DNA of 64,000 nucleotides from Sphaerolaimus hirsutus (taxonomy: Eukaryota > Nematoda > Chromadorea > Monhysterida > Sphaerolaimidae), in contig OZ038455.1 of the NCBI GenBank assembly GCA_964036195.1, positions 11,425,855-11,489,854 on the forward strand, written 5' to 3'. Positions 1 to 11,310 of the stretch are shown piece after piece. Within the stretch, counting starts at the first letter, position 1. Each line of letters opens with the position of its first letter. Made by a program: the position numbers and the translations under genes. The notes beneath the pieces are model-generated. The model was given only the letters and a program-made list of their open reading frames with translations. It was not told the origin of the DNA and searched no databases.

Positions 1-225
1 CATGGCGGATTTGTCGCTTGGCACTACTTTGCTGTGGCGCCATTGGCGCTTGGCGCCGCACATATGAGAAGCACCGTGGCGGTTTTGGCGCTTGGCACTA
101 TTTTTGCGTGGTGCAAGGAACAAAATGCCTGGCGCTAGCGCTCGGCTCTGGGGTCTAGAAAAGCACCATGGCGTTTGGCCACTACCACCCTTGGCACCAA
201 TGTCCTGGCACTATTTCCATCACTA
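1..225. repeat. Right part of a hAT-like MITE rich in GGCGCC
   Basis: The stretch is packed with TGGCGCCA-type half-palindromes and ends at 217-225 in CCATCACTA, the same terminus as the complete element at 241-1023. Its left end lies outside the window. It is a member of the TAGTGATGG-ended family. Confidence 0.6.
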
Positions 226-240
226 GTTATGGGTCAACAT

Positions 241-1023
241 TAGTGATGGGAAAGCGCCAGAAAAAAAGGGCGCCAGGCGCCAATGACGCCATGGCGCCAT
301 TCGGAAACTGCGCACCAAGCGCCAAGGGCGCCACAGAAAAATGGCGCCATGGAAAGGGGGCGCCAAGCGCCAAGGGCGGCATGGCGCCATTTGAAAATTA
401 GTTCGCCAGGCGCCAAGGCGCCAGAATAAATAAGTGTGTATAAAACCCTGTGTGTGCTAAAAATGGTTCTCCAACACTGTATTGCACTCACTGAATTCAC
501 TTCTTTATCAATGTTCTCTAGGATGTAATCAACAAAAACGAAACTAGCAACAAAATTTTTGCATAGAATCATACTCACACGTTAATTTCAATTCAAACGC
601 AATGAAAATTGTCATTTGACAAAACAATGCATTCACCTCAAATAGATTTTTCCACTGGATGTTTTTGAAGTGGACGAAAACGGAATTAAAACGATTTGAA
701 TCCGTTGATTTACAATTTGGTATGTTAGAATAATTCTCAGCTTCTGATCCAGCAGAAGTGTCTGGAAAACCATTTGACGAAATATTTCAATCCACTGGCC
801 ACATGTGTATTTTTCCAGTGAATTTTGATTATCCACGGACGCGCTTTTTTATTTTTTATCATTTTCGCAGCGCTCACCTTGAAACCCAGCTGGCGCCATT
901 TTGGCCCCCTTCTAAAGCAGGGCGCAAGGCGCTAAGGGCGCCACGGAAAAAGGGCGCCAAGCGCCAATGGCGCCATGGCGCGATTCCCTTTTGACGCCCT
1001 TAAATGGCGCCATTCCATCACTA
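241..1023. repeat. hAT-like MITE, TAGTGATGG ends, GGCGCC arrays inside
   Basis: The element starts TAGTGATGG at 241 and ends CCATCACTA at 1023, inverted copies of each other. The flanking octamers GTCAACAT (233-240) and GTCTCCAT (1024-1031) agree at 6 of 8 positions, compatible with an aged 8 bp target duplication as made by hAT transposases. GGCGCCA/ATGGCGCCAT modules fill both flanks (about 250-425 and 890-1015) around an AT-rich core. No transposase is encoded. The short ORFs here are by-products of the modules. Confidence 0.65.
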
Positions 1024-1199
1024 GTCTCCATATACAGTTAAATAAATATGTCAGACAAGTGGCAATATGTAGAAGTACCTACGTGGGGGCGCATTGGCAG
1101 GATATTATGTACCACACTTTTATTACACAATAGCATGAACAAATGGAAGCTTTTAGAGTAGACATGCCTCAAAACATCAAAACCACGTGGCACCCTCAG

Positions 1200-1320
1200 G
1201 CCCGCTGTCGCAAGAGCAGCTGTACCGGCTGGCGTCGCGGGAGTGCGTCGCGTCGCTGAACCGGCCCCTGTCCCGCATGGACATCTTCTACGCCGGCAGC
1301 ACCGCCGCCCTCGCGCAGAG
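1200..1320 (+). CDS. SLC16/MCT-like transporter, central-loop exon
   Basis: This is the first recognisable exon of a monocarboxylate-transporter-like (SLC16, major facilitator superfamily) plasma-membrane protein. The reading includes 'NRPLSRMDIFYAGS', which matches the conserved R-P-x-x-R-x-D-[IV]-F-Y-x-G-S stretch of the cytosolic loop between TM6 and TM7 in animal MCT-like proteins. The start follows a plausible acceptor (CCCTCAG, 1193-1199). It is GC-rich against an AT-rich surround. The donor AG|GTCGAC at 1320/1321 does not join in phase with the next exon I can place at 2593, so a small exon may lie between or the boundary is wrong. TM1-TM6 would lie upstream of the window. Confidence 0.6.
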
Positions 1321-1969
1321 GTCGACGATTGTTTTCGGAATTATATATGTAGGGTTACAGAAAAAACCCGGTGTCACTTTAGTTTTTTTTGTGAAAAAAC
1401 TTAAAAAAAACTGGTTTTAAATTCAATTTTGAAATACTTGCAAACGCAGAAAGTGAAGAAGCGACAAAAAATGAAACTGTGAAATATGAAAGGCAACGGT
1501 TTGCTTTGAGAGAAGTTAAACAATAATACCATGGTAGAAAACGCTCACATACAGTTTTACGTGCTTTTATATTTTGACGAAATAAAAATTTCGCCCCTTG
1601 AATAATTCCCCCTCGAATAATCCCCCCACAAAAAAGCCTGATAAAAAAGTATTTACATAATAAGGGTGCATTCTCCCCCAGCATAAGGTTTTGCAAGTCC
1701 GAAAAATCTCGCGAAAACGTACGGCACACAAAGAAAATGTGCGCATCCGCTTTTAGACATTACCATGTGAAAAACTCGATAAAGAATTGTCAAACACAGG
1801 TACAAGCCGATGGCGAGCGTGTGGGAAATCGACGAATCCAATGCAAAAAGAGGAAGCAAAAGAATGAGCTTGGCGCTGAGTAGGATTAGCAGTTTCGGCT
1901 TGCCGCAAGGTCGGTTGCCAGGGAGGTCATTGCATTGCACACACTTGGGAGAAAAGGTCTTAGTGGTTG

Positions 1970-2398
1970 GCCATTAGTTAGGGTTCAGCAGCTTGGGACA
2001 TCGAACACCCCTGGACATCCACGATCATAGCACATCTACATGCGCGCAGTGGGCCTAAAACACCGCTGTTGACAGACACCACATACTGTTCAATCTATTT
2101 AGAATGCATTGAAAGCTTCAAAATAAGTTGAAAATATTTAAATAGAAGTTTACAGGCAATAAACTAGTGTGCGCAACGCCGTTAGGTGTCGCAATATGAC
2201 AATATGACAAGGGGCGCGCTATGTGGCTGCGATAAAGTGTGCGACACGTCAGGCAGTGACAACAAATGCTAGCCTGCGCGGTGGTAAACCATGGACAGTA
2301 GCGTGCAGTGGTGTTTGCTACCCTCTGCGCGCAGGTAGATGTGCTATGAGCACAGATGTCCAGGGTAGTTTGATGTGCAGGGGTTATTCGCCATTAGT
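1970..2398. repeat. hAT-like palindromic MITE in transporter intron
   Basis: The octamer CCATTAGT occurs at 1970-1977 and again at 2391-2398, consistent with an 8 bp target duplication. Inside, about 60 bases of the left arm (around 2000-2060, containing CCTGGACATC and ATAGCACATCTAC) recur inverted on the right (around 2320-2380). No coding capacity is seen. Confidence 0.5.
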
Positions 2399-2592
2399 CA
2401 GGCAAAAAATGAGCCCATAATGTTGGGTGAAGCGCCATAACCTGTCTTCAAGCTGATGCTTCTTGGCATTTTGACATTTTTCATGACTTTTCACACTTTG
2501 CATGACATTTACATCTTACAGGAAATTTGTCCGGCTCTGAGAGTGGTGACCAATCTGGTGATCAATCAATTTAGTTGTTTTATTTTTTCCAG

Positions 2593-2875
2593 GTGACGAC
2601 GCATCAGAGGTGGAGTCTGAGTGGGGCGGCGCGGTGGCCGTGGGCTGGCGCGAGAACATCAGCTGGGCGCTGAGCCAAATGCTCGACGTGTCCCTTCTAA
2701 AAAGCCCCACTTTTCTCATTATCGCATTCAGTGGCTTCCTGACCATGTGCGGCTTTTTCGTGCCATTCATTTTCCTCAAAAGAGTGGCCGTTTCTGCCGG
2801 CGTGCCCGATGATCAGGCTGCCTTTTTGATATCCATTTTGGGAGTTGTCAACATTTTTTCTAGGATTTTTTGCGG
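2593..2875 (+). CDS. SLC16/MCT-like transporter, TM7-TM8 exon
   Basis: The exon follows a pyrimidine-rich acceptor (TTTTTTCCAG, ends 2592) and ends at a GTACGT donor (2876). After an acidic linker with 'DDASEVESEW' it reads 'LLKSPTFLIIAFSGFLTMC' (TM7), then 'FVPFIFLKRVA' and 'FLISILGVVNIFSRIFCG' (TM8). This is the typical start of the second half of an MFS monocarboxylate carrier. The last codon is split (GG|G) and completes as glycine with the exon at 4381, giving the family's G-W-[LI]-[SA]-D motif. The transporter would carry lactate, pyruvate or a related solute with protons; the substrate cannot be told from this fragment. Confidence 0.85.
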
Positions 2876-3173
2876 GTACGTTGTGGGTTGAATTTCTTAT
2901 GATGTGCTAATTTCTCACGGTCGGTTGTTTAACGCATCTTTTGACCGTTGACTGCTTGTAAAATCCTTTTGTGCTGATCATGCCCTGTGCGCATGACCAG
3001 ATGCCAGTACTCATTTAAACCTGCCCGCTACTCATCTAGATTGTCACGCTTCTCATCTAAACCCCCTTAATTTGGAGGACTAAGGCCTATCTATAACTTA
3101 TATAAACCCATGACACATGTGGACCTGTTACCCATGTATTTCGACCCAAAACTCGTGTAACCCATTACTCATC

Positions 3174-3633
3174 TACCGTATTTCCTCGAAATACCCCCCC
3201 ACCCCTCGAAATACCCCCCCCTCGTTTGACCCCCCCCCTCTCGGGACCACTATGAAACAATCACCCCCCCCCCCTCGAAATACCCCCCCCAAATTGAGTG
3301 TAAAGGGAACGTACATGACAATAACTGTAGTTTGTGTTCTGTGTACTGCAGAACACACGTTAAAACAATGTCGGTGTCACGTTAGAACAGTGTACATACC
3401 ATCTACATACTCATATTAGTCTACAGAACCTTATAAATGGCGGTTTTTGTTGCATTTTTCGACGTCTGCGTACGTTTCAGACGACAATTTCGTACCTGGT
3501 TTTCAAAAATTTTCTTGTGAAATAATAACCCCCCCCTCGAAATACCCCCCCCTCGTTTAACCCCCCCCCCACCCCCTCTCGGGACCACTATGAAACAATC
3601 ACCCCCCGGGGGGTATTTCGAGGAAATACGGTA
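3174..3633. repeat. CCGTATTTC-end MITE with poly-C/CTCGAAATA modules
   Basis: The ends TACCGTATTTCCTCGAAAT (3174) and its inverse finishing CGGTA (3633) frame blocks of CTCGAAATACCCCCC. The middle (about 3295-3530) is nearly identical to the middle of the element at 33515-33959, so the two are recent relatives. TA at both edges suggests a TA target duplication. Confidence 0.7.
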
Positions 3634-4049
3634 TACCGTATATCCTTGAATAAGACCCCCCCCCCCCTTGAATAATACCCCCCCTTGAATAACACCCCCC
3701 TGTTGGCCAGGTGAGGTAAAAATAACGCCCCCCCTTGAATAACTCCCCCCTCTTGAATAAGTCCCCCCTCTGGGTAAAACGACAATGTGTATTTGAATGA
3801 TTCAGACGCCGATGAACACGAATTTTAGGATGGATACGTTGTTTTTGTTCTTGTTGAACTGGTCATTTTCTGCATTAGATGTGTTGACGGAATGCATACA
3901 AACAATGAATAACATGAAAGTTTTCCTGAAAGTTCTGAGGAAAAAATAACTCCCCCCCTTGAATAGTACCCCCCCTTGGATCACTCCCCCCTCCAAAACC
4001 TCTGACGAAATAATAACGCCCCTGGGGTCTTATTCAAGGATATACGGTA
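3634..4049. repeat. CCGTATATCC-end MITE with CTTGAATAA modules
   Basis: It abuts the previous element. It starts TACCGTATATCCTTGAATAA at 3634 and ends with the inverse at 4049. Internal modules are CTTGAATAAxACCCCCC, a variant of the CTCGAAATACCCCCC module next door. This is the same superfamily with a different repeated inner motif. Confidence 0.7.
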
Positions 4050-4380
4050 CCCCCTTCCCCTGTTTGTCACGTTTTGAATGGGGGATTAGTGGAGTGATGG
4101 ATTAACGCAGATTATTGCAGCGGATGGCAAAGAAATGCATTGTCAAGTTAATAGGCAAGTGTGCAGCCATACATGAATACCAGTGAGGTATAGATGAGTA
4201 GTGGTCAGGTGGCAACATGTTAAGATGAAGTGATTGGTGGAACTAGAAAACATGAGTATTGGGTAGAACTAGATGAGTGGCGTTGCTAGATAGGCAGCAC
4301 TTTTAGATGAGTAACGAGCCGTACCTGTGCGAATGAGTAGCTGTGTTTGCAAGTGACTTTACATGAGTGGTTATATGCAG

Positions 4381-4526
4381 GTGGCTGTCTGACCACCCGA
4401 AGCTGGACGCGCTGGTGATCCACAACTCGGCGGTGACGATCGCCGGCGCGGCCACCATGCTCGTGCCCTGGCTCTCCTCATACTGGATGTTCGTGCTCTA
4501 CTGCGTCGTGTTCGGCTTCGGGGTCG
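4381..4526 (+). CDS. SLC16/MCT-like transporter, TM9 exon
   Basis: The acceptor is TATATGCAG (ends 4380) and the donor is the consensus GTAAGT at 4527. The exon reads 'WLSDHPKLDALVIHNSAVTI' and continues through a hydrophobic helix to 'YWMFVLYCVVFGFGV'. Joined to the previous exon it gives C-G-W-L-S-D, the MCT signature between TM8 and TM9. The phase (one base left over) matches the next exon at 4776. Confidence 0.85.
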
Positions 4527-4775
4527 GTAAGTGGTCATGCACGCTTGCGTCCGTTTCTTCCCATCCCAGCACCTGTGGGCACCGGCATGCGCCATGCATA
4601 CACATGTGTCGCAGTTGTCTAGGGCTGCTGGCTGGCTGCCCACAGCGCGCACTCGCCCACTGAGCGCAGTTGCCAAAGGGGTGGCCATGGCGTGGCACTT
4701 TTTCTATCACATCACGATCACATCATGATCGTATCACCAATAAATCACAGCAGTAAAAACCATCCACACTCGCAG

Positions 4776-4967
4776 CATGCTTCGCATCACTGCGCTCGAT
4801 TATCTGCGTCGAAGTGCTCGGCTTGGAACGACTCAGCAGTTCCTTCGGTCTGGCTCTGTTGTTCATGGGCGTTGCCGCGTTGCTGGGCGCTCCCGCAGCC
4901 GGCACACTCGCGGATGCCACTGGCAATTATGATCTTGCGTTTTTGATCACAGGGGGACTAATTGCAG
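4776..4967 (+). CDS. SLC16/MCT-like transporter, TM10-TM11 exon
   Basis: The acceptor is CACTCGCAG (ends 4775) and the donor is GTCATT (4968). The exon encodes 'CFASLRSIICVEVLGLERLS' followed by 'FGLALLFMGVAALLGAPAAG' and 'TLADATGNYDLAFLITGGLI'. The order L-G-L-E-x-L, G-x-A-x-L-L-G-x-P-x-A-G and D-A-T-G-x-Y is that of TM10-TM11 in SLC16 proteins. Both junction phases agree with the neighbouring exons. Confidence 0.85.
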
Positions 4968-5083
4968 GTCATTTTAGTGGCATTTTGCAGTTCTGGAAGT
5001 TTTTCTCGGATTTTTTCGTATTGAATTACTTTCTTTTGTACATAAAATTATTTTAGTTTGGGAGAATCAGTATGCCATTGCAG

Positions 5084-5268
5084 TTTCTGGGCTGATCGGG
5101 TTCCCCCTGCGCGCGGTCGCCCGCTGCGAGGGGAACCTGGCGCCGAGTGCGGCCGACGACCAGCTCGATGCCGAGGACGCCGCCGCGGCGCACAATGGCG
5201 GCGTGCAGACCGGTGGCGCTGCGCAGAAGCTACAGCCCGGAAACAGTCAACTTCAGGTGGACAGGGAG
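5084..5268 (+). CDS. SLC16/MCT-like transporter, TM12 end and acidic/Gln-rich tail
   Basis: The acceptor is CCATTGCAG (ends 5083) and the donor is GTATGT (5269). It begins 'SGLIGFPLRAVARCEGN', the end of the last helix and the basic cytosolic turn, then an Ala/Asp/Gln-rich cytosolic tail ending 'NSQLQVDRE'. The frame is still open at the donor, so at least one more 3' exon exists. I could not recognise it before 7470. Confidence 0.75.
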
Positions 5269-5582
5269 GTATGTATTCTATGCGAGTTCTGAATACACAA
5301 CATCAGTACAGTACCATGCGGCAGTGCTCTGTTCACAGCAAGAAATTAGTGCGTGATGCTCACCTCACTGGTGTCATCATCAAGTGTCTTCTGCTCAGCC
5401 AGCATGAAGACACTACACTGTGCATCTAGACGCTTCATTCAGGAAACTCCATGAACCATGCAAATTATGCTGTAATGGTTCGTGAAGTGCACTTAGAGAA
5501 TTTAACCCATAGTGATCATAGGTGAAGTGTGGGAAGGCACTTCACCCTAAATCCCTTGAATCACCTAGGAGCATTGTAATCC

Positions 5583-5937
5583 CAGACCCTGTAAAAGAAG
5601 ATCCAGTGTAAAATACCCTGTAAACTGTCAAATGCCAGCTTAAGGATCCTGTAAAGTGTCATATTTTATTTATATGTCCACATCTTATGTTTTTGTATCT
5701 AAATATTATGTCAAAAAGTAAGATTTGGAAGAAAAAATTTGGATATGATAAAATAAGATTTGGATACACATGACACTTTACAGGGCCTTTTACACGACAT
5801 TTGACAATTTACAGGGTCTTTTACATCACACATGACATTTTTCAGGGTTTTTTGCATGACACCTGACATTTTACAGGGTCTTTTACACGACACATGACAT
5901 TTCACAGGGTCTTTTACAGGCCTGGTAGTGGCACCTG
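5583..5937. repeat. GTGCCA-end MITE with AGACCCTGTAAA modules
   Basis: The interior is built from inverted copies of GACCCTGTAAAxTGTCAxATG and related words around a TTTGGATAC core (about 5640-5760). The right end reads CCTGGTAGTGGCACCTGG. Other copies lie at 9205-9400, 37732-37947 and 39534-39938. Confidence 0.6.
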
Positions 5938-6212
5938 GAAGTGTGTTGATGGGGTCCTATTTGATTTTTTTTGTAAATAAGTAGCGCAATGTCTCAATTT
6001 TTCCTATAAATATTCGATGAATTTGAGCTCCCCTTTTTCAGATTGCTCGTGTGTCGGAAGCGGCCGCAAAGGACGACAAAATGCTCGACAATTTCTACGT
6101 GGTTTGACGATTGATTCATCGACAAAGATATAAAAATTAATTGACGCGGATTGTAATTTTTGCAAGACAGCAGATGTTCTCAATTTTCCCACCGATTCTT
6201 ATTAGGTATTCA

Positions 6213-6660
6213 AAATAGATATTCAAAATTCAAATTTATTAAAAAAATTAATACGTGAGAGGTTTTTACTTATACTCGGCGTACTTCATACTCTGCCCTC
6301 GCACTGATTTATGTCTCGTGTTGGAAGCGTGCCAATGATCATTTAATCATGCGATTTCCGTAAAAAGATGAAAAAAATTCATCGATGTGTATATGTTAAA
6401 GAATAACACTATAACAACAATCAATTTTGCATCTTTTTATGCAACTCGCACGCGTTCACCATCGTTGGCACACTTCCAGCAGGAACCACGCGTGCAAGGT
6501 GTAAAGTAAGCGGAGTATACCTGTGCAATTTGGACGAAAAACGAATGATCAAAAATGATCCGACTTAAAATATATTTCACGTAACGTTTTGAATGCAATC
6601 ATCTGCCCTCACGTATTTCTTTTTTTATAAATTTGAGTTTTACAAATGGATTTTGAATAA
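6213..6660. repeat. Palindromic element; resembles the empty site of the MITE at 35092
   Basis: The arms TTATTAAAAAAATTAATACG (about 6236) and ACGTATTTCTTTTTTTATAA (about 6611) are inverted copies. GTGTTGGAAGCGTGCCAATG (6319-6338) recurs at 35073-35090, where the same repeat is interrupted by a hAT-like MITE. Confidence 0.5.
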
Positions 6661-6871
6661 TGAACGTTAAGACACGGAAATGATAATTTTTTCGGTGAAT
6701 TTTTGTCTTCGCTTCAGCTTTAATTCGTCGTTATGCGATGCCGTAAATGCCTCTTCATTCTGACTACCTATTTTACTCTGCCAAATTAACACCGTGAACA
6801 CCATTTATTATTTACATGAAAACTTTACATTTACATACTTTACATTTACATACTTGCAAATCAGATTACAT

Positions 6872-7120
6872 CAATGGCGGCACAATCTAGTTTTCATGGT
6901 TCCAATTTGAAAACTCGCCCGAAATCTTGTCCTTAAACAGTAGTTCATACACTAACCATTCCTGTAAACTAATAATTGCATCTTAATACTAGTGCGCTGA
7001 GTCTACCTAAGTGATCAGTTACGGGATGGTGGAAGTGTCAATGAGCGTTCGCATCAGCATTCAGTTTTTGAACGAGTTTTCAAATTGGAACCGTGAAAAC
7101 TAGTTTGTGTGGCCACAATA
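6872..7120. repeat. Inverted repeat around CCAATTTGAAAACTCG
   Basis: TGGTTCCAATTTGAAAACTC at about 6897 recurs inverted as GAGTTTTCAAATTGGAACC at about 7075. The spacer is about 150 bases with no ORF. It is probably a small foldback or MITE. Confidence 0.45.
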
Positions 7121-7138
7121 CCTAGGTAGCATAAATAA

Positions 7139-7447
7139 ACCAGGGGTCAGTTCCGCAAGGGGAGAAGTGAAAAGCGAAGTGAAATGGGAAGTGAAAAGCG
7201 AAGTAAAAAACGTAAAGGAAAAATTCTGACTTAGAAAGCATTGTTTCTTATGATGGTGATAATGATTTAGTGGGAAAGGTGCGGATTTTGCGCATGCATC
7301 GGATGTTTGGAATTGAAAATGTAACCCTTTAAAAAAACTATTTTACTTCGCTTTTCACTTTTCATTTCTCTTCTCATTTCACTTCCCCTTCACTTGCCAC
7401 TTCCCATTTCACTTCTCACTTCTCCTCTTGCGGAACTGGCACCAGTG
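7139..7447. repeat. GTGCCAGTTCC-end MITE with GAAGTGAAAAGCG modules
   Basis: The left end CAGGGGTCAGTTCCGCAAGG and right end CTTGCGGAACTGGCACCAGT are inverted relatives. The interior flanks are arrays of GAAGTGAAA(AGC)G and its inverse. The terminal word CTGGTGCCAGT is shared with the AGACCCTGTAAA-type elements. Confidence 0.6.
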
Positions 7448-7469
7448 AACATCCACATTTCAGTCACTA

Positions 7470-7589
7470 TCACTTCTGGCAGATCACCACGCAGCCGTAA
7501 ATGAGTCCGGGGAAGTAGCCGCATATTGTGAGCACGACGCACAGCCAGAACTGCCAAGCGCAGCCAACTTCGGCCATCACGCCGCACGG
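7470..7589 (-). CDS. PMP3/UPF0057-like small membrane proteolipid, last exon
   Basis: Read on the minus strand after an acceptor (CATCCAACAG), 39 codons end at TGA (7472-7470). They contain 'GCAWQFWLCVVLTICGYFPG' then 'LIYGCVVICQK'. The family hallmark is a second membrane helix with [LI]-L-T-x-x-G-[YW]-[FI]-P-G-x-I-[HY], preceded by G-C. PMP3-family proteins are two-helix plasma-membrane proteolipids linked to cation homeostasis and membrane potential. The first exon, with the N-terminal helix and its F-x-P-P motif, should lie upstream at higher coordinates; I did not find it. The exon is GC-rich in an AT-rich region. It is short, so chance resemblance is not excluded. Confidence 0.55.
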   Translation of the reverse strand, partial: PCGVMAEVGCAWQFWLCVVLTICGYFPGLIYGCVVICQK

Positions 7590-7599
7590 CTGTTGGATG

Positions 7600-9200
7600 G
7601 TAGTGTCATGAATCCGTGTATTCAGCTGTTCTTTGTCTATACAAATCCAGAGATGTTTTTACAGCACTGCCTTTCCCTATCACTCCACTTTACCACTTGC
7701 TTGTCTCTGGTGTGCACTGCACTGGGCCCGGAGGTCCAGTAAATGATGCCGTTTGTAAATTTTAAGGGAATATGTCCGGAGACAGGTTTTTTGCAGAACG
7801 TGCTATGAACCACTCGGGGTTCACGCTGTCCTGTTTCCCGCGGCACGCACAGCACTTACACTTAGCACAAGCAGCGCAGTAATTAAAGCGATTGTTAATT
7901 GGCAAACTAAGGGAAGACAGTTAGTATCAATACGAAAGGGGGGTCCAAGTTGAGTTTTAGAAGAGAGTTTATTTTTTAGGGTGATGGAAAAACACTAAAG
8001 CAATTTCAATTTTCAAAGTCGAATAAGTGTCGAAAAACAACAATTCAGCTACTTATAAGGCGAAGTTAAGTACCATAATTGAAATGAATAAAAAAGTCTA
8101 AAAAAAGCATAATATCAGGAAAGGCACGTAATCACATTTGAATCAATTAAAGCACTTAATAAAATTGTAAGGTACAAAGGGTGGTAAAAATGTATATAAT
8201 AAGATCGTCTAAATGTGTGGTAACAGCTAAATACAAATAATTGAAATCAAACATCAGCTTTATGCGACATGGGGCTTAATCTAAATGAATGTACAGAGAA
8301 CAATTAAAACACTTCCATAATTACCTACAACTTCCTACTTAACAAAATACAACCTAAAACACTTAACAGCGCAGTGCAATGCATATTTACAAAAGTGGGA
8401 GCAAATGAAATAAAACCAAGGTAGACATGAAGGCATGAATTATCATAGGAAATCAAATTGACAGGTAATTAGACAATTAATGCGAGCTTACAATGAATAC
8501 TAATTAATCAACCTACTAAATACAACTGATTAAGCTCATGGGAATGAAAGACATTGGCGTGAAACAATATTTACAGCATTTTCTACATGTCACATGGAAA
8601 CTTTTTATGGGGGGTTTGTATTCATGAGTTACGGTAGCTAGCGGAATGCTCGCGGGCGCAGGTGCTTATCACCCTCAACGCCGTGACACATTATTGTGAC
8701 TATCTGGTTAACTCGTGCCCATGAGAAAGGTTTCAGCCCAATGGCCTCGCCCTTCCGAGCGTGTTGGAATATTTATACTGGGATGGCAGAAAATGTATTT
8801 TTTTGGACTGCGACTTGTCACTTGGGGCGTGATCAGGAGCTGTTTCTACCACCCACCGATACTAGATGACACTGCCGACAATCTAGTCAACGTGGGGAGA
8901 AACTCGGAACAGTATTTATTTTGATACGCTTCAGTGAAATTCACTGTTCCGGGCTTCTGGTCGCCACCTACCTATCAGTGGCAGTCTCCGCCTCTGCCCA
9001 AAGATAAGTTAAAGTGGAATGTGCATTTGGCCGCCCAGAAAGTCACAACACTGTGCCGACAACTTCAAAGGCATCCGCACGCTGAGCCGCGGCATTTTAG
9101 AGTGAAAATGTGAAATTCCCCTCTCACCTTGCGCCACATGGAATGTAGTTTATATTTGGGTTGAAAATGACTTAAATAATCTTAAATTAAATTAGAACAC
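7600..9200. other. No gene recognised
   Basis: This is AT-rich DNA with scattered short ORFs lacking any family resemblance. The GC-rich patches at 8640-8720 and 8935-9125 could hold small exons, for example of the PMP3-like gene, but no splice-consistent reading was found. Confidence 0.4.
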
Positions 9201-9204
9201 TTTT

Positions 9205-9400
9205 ATGAAGACCCTGTAAAGTGTCTAATGTCAGGTAAAATGTCATGCAAAGTGTCACTTTTCATGACAAATGTAACGTAAAGTGTCAATTGTCATGCAA
9301 AAGTCAGTAATACAATTTTTGCTTTTTGTTTGATTAACATTTTCTGTGACATTTGACACTTTACTTTACATTTCACAGGGTCTGGAACTGCCCCCAGATG
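9205..9400. repeat. Small AGACCCTGTAAA-type MITE
   Basis: GACCCTGTAAAGTGTC at 9213 and the inverse words TTTCACAGGGTCTGGAACTG at about 9366 flank runs of TGTCATG. It is the same family as 37732-37947 and 39534-39938. Confidence 0.55.
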
Positions 9401-9729
9401 ACCTTTTTGCACCGAGAAATGTGTACGGAAACATTCAGTGAAGCATTTTCTGCCACATCTCTAGCATAATCGTTTATTTGCCGTGTCTTATTTAACTTCT
9501 TTTACGGGCCTTATTGTCGATCAATTTGGTCCATAATTTTTGCATTGTCTTTTTCCAGCAACAAAAAAAAACTGTATAACGTTTTCGGACAGCGTTCAGT
9601 CTGATCAGTCTACGTATTTTTACGCAAATCGCTGTAAACAAACTGGACAAATTATGGCGCAGAGGAACTTCGGGCAGTCCGAGCAAGTCAACGGCATTTT
9701 TTCACTCAATAATACTGAACGAGGGTTAG

Positions 9730-11310
9730 CTTTAGTAAAAAAATTTACTAAAATTTTGGTAAAATTGTATAAAAATTGTAATTTTTATTATTTTAAGTTT
9801 ATTCTTACATTCTCCATTTTATTTTTATTTTATTCTTCAATTTTCCATTTTATTTTAGTTTGTTTCAGTTTGTTACCAGGATTGGTTTTAGTAAAATTCT
9901 ATGGCTATTTACAGAGGCCCCGGCCAGGAACCAGTCCCAGCAAAAAAAAAATGTCAAAAGTCAATAATTGATGTCTATGGGTTGTTTGCATGTTAATTAG
10001 GTTAATTAACACCAAAATTGCATGCACACAATTTCTGCAAGATGGTTACACATGCTGATGCATATTTTTTGGAGTGTATATTGTATAGTGTATTAATTTA
10101 TTTTGATTTGTCTCAAATTTGGCATGCGCATACTCCTTCATTTAGTGAGTACACTGCCAAATTTTAGCACAGAGCAGTTAGTGAGTCTTATTTTATTTTG
10201 GTAAACAAACAATTTTGGTCCCCGACCAGGGATATTTGTCCCCCGATAGGGGACAAATTTTTAGTCCCCTGTAGGTGACAAATTTTTAGTTAGGGATTAA
10301 ATTTGTTTGTTTACTGAAAAAAAATTTCTATTGCTGCTGGGACCGGTCCCCGGTGGGATTTCAATCACTTTACAAAAATACAGCGATCGACGAGAATAAA
10401 AGTATAAATAAAATAAGACTCACTAACCACTCTGAGCTAAAAATTTGGCTTGCATACTCACTAAACACAAAAAATATACATCGGTGTGTGTAACCACCTT
10501 GAAGAAATTTTGTGCATGCAAATTTGGTGTTAATTAACAAAACTAACATGCAAACAACCCGTAGACACTAGGGTGTCAAATTTCCGTTTTCCGTTTCCAT
10601 TTTCCGCAGACAAATTTTTTCCATTTTTCGTTCTGTTTTCCGGCTGCCGTTTTCCGGCAACATTTTTTCCATTTCCGTTTTTCCGGCTCATTTTCCATTT
10701 TCCGGCTAAATTTTCAGTTTTTCCGCCTTTTTCCTGTTTTCCGCCTCAATTTCCAGTTTTTCTGCCTTTTTTTTCATTTTCCGCCTCAATTTTCCATTTT
10801 TCCGCCTCATTATACCTTTTTCTGGCTCAACTTTCTGTTTTCTGATCAGCCAAACTGGTAAAAATTCATGCAGATTGTCAATGATGTAAAAAATTTTCTG
10901 TTTCCAGCAAAATTACTGCAATTTTTTTCCACTTCCAGCAAAATTTCAGCAAGTTTTTCCATTTCCGTGCAAATTAGATTTTTCCGGCCTCTTTTTCCGT
11001 TTTCCGGCTGCTGAAATTTTTTATCCGTTTCAGTTTCCGTTTTCCGCCAAGTGCCAATTTTTTTCGTTTCCATTTCCGTTTTCCATTAAAAAAAATTTTT
11101 GACACCCTAATAGACACCAATTATTGACTTTTGAAACTAAAAATTTTTGCTGGGGACCAGTCCCCGGCCAGGGCCTCTGTAAAAAAAACAAATTCTATTT
11201 ACTAAAATTGTAGTAAAATTGTATAAAAATTGTATTTTTACTTTATTTTGTTCATGTTTCATTTTATTTTATTCTTCAATTTTCCATCTTATTTTTATTT
11301 CATTTTTTCT
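9730..11310. repeat. Palindromic element around a TTTATTTTATT repeat, with nested hAT MITE
   Basis: CAGAGGCCCCGGCCAGGAAC near 9913 recurs inverted near 11165, and TGCATGTTAATTAGGTTAAT near 9987 recurs inverted near 10540. The centre of symmetry is near 10240, where TTTGTCCCC/GGGGACAAA words sit. AAATTGTATAAAAATTGTA occurs at both outer flanks in direct orientation (about 9762 and 11217). The right arm is split by the MITE at 10569-11109. Confidence 0.55.
10569..11109. repeat. hAT-like MITE, TAGGGTGTCAAA ends, TTTTCCG arrays
   Basis: TAGGGTGTCAAA (10569) and its inverse ending at 11109 are flanked by GTAGACAC (10561-10568) and ATAGACAC (11110-11117), a 7/8 octamer duplication. The interior is a long degenerate array of TTTTCCG/CGGAAAA words. 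The ORFs across it are low-complexity Phe/Pro translations. Confidence 0.7.

Noticed and set aside
168-578. Ala/Gly/Lys-rich ORFs in the first kilobase
   Set aside because: Produced by GGCGCC modules of the hAT-like MITE; opposite-strand ORFs mirror each other.
3117-3785. Pro- and Gly-rich ORFs around C-runs
   Set aside because: They arise from CTCGAAATACCCCCC modules of CCGTAT-end MITEs; similar ones occur at 31-34 kb and 50.8 kb.
4371-4710. Arg-rich minus-strand ORFs opposite the transporter exons
   Set aside because: Antisense shadows of GC-rich exons. The plus strand has splice sites, phase agreement and MCT motifs.
10573-10845. Phe/Pro-rich 90-codon ORF
   Set aside because: Low-complexity translation of TTTTCCG arrays in the MITE 10569-11109.
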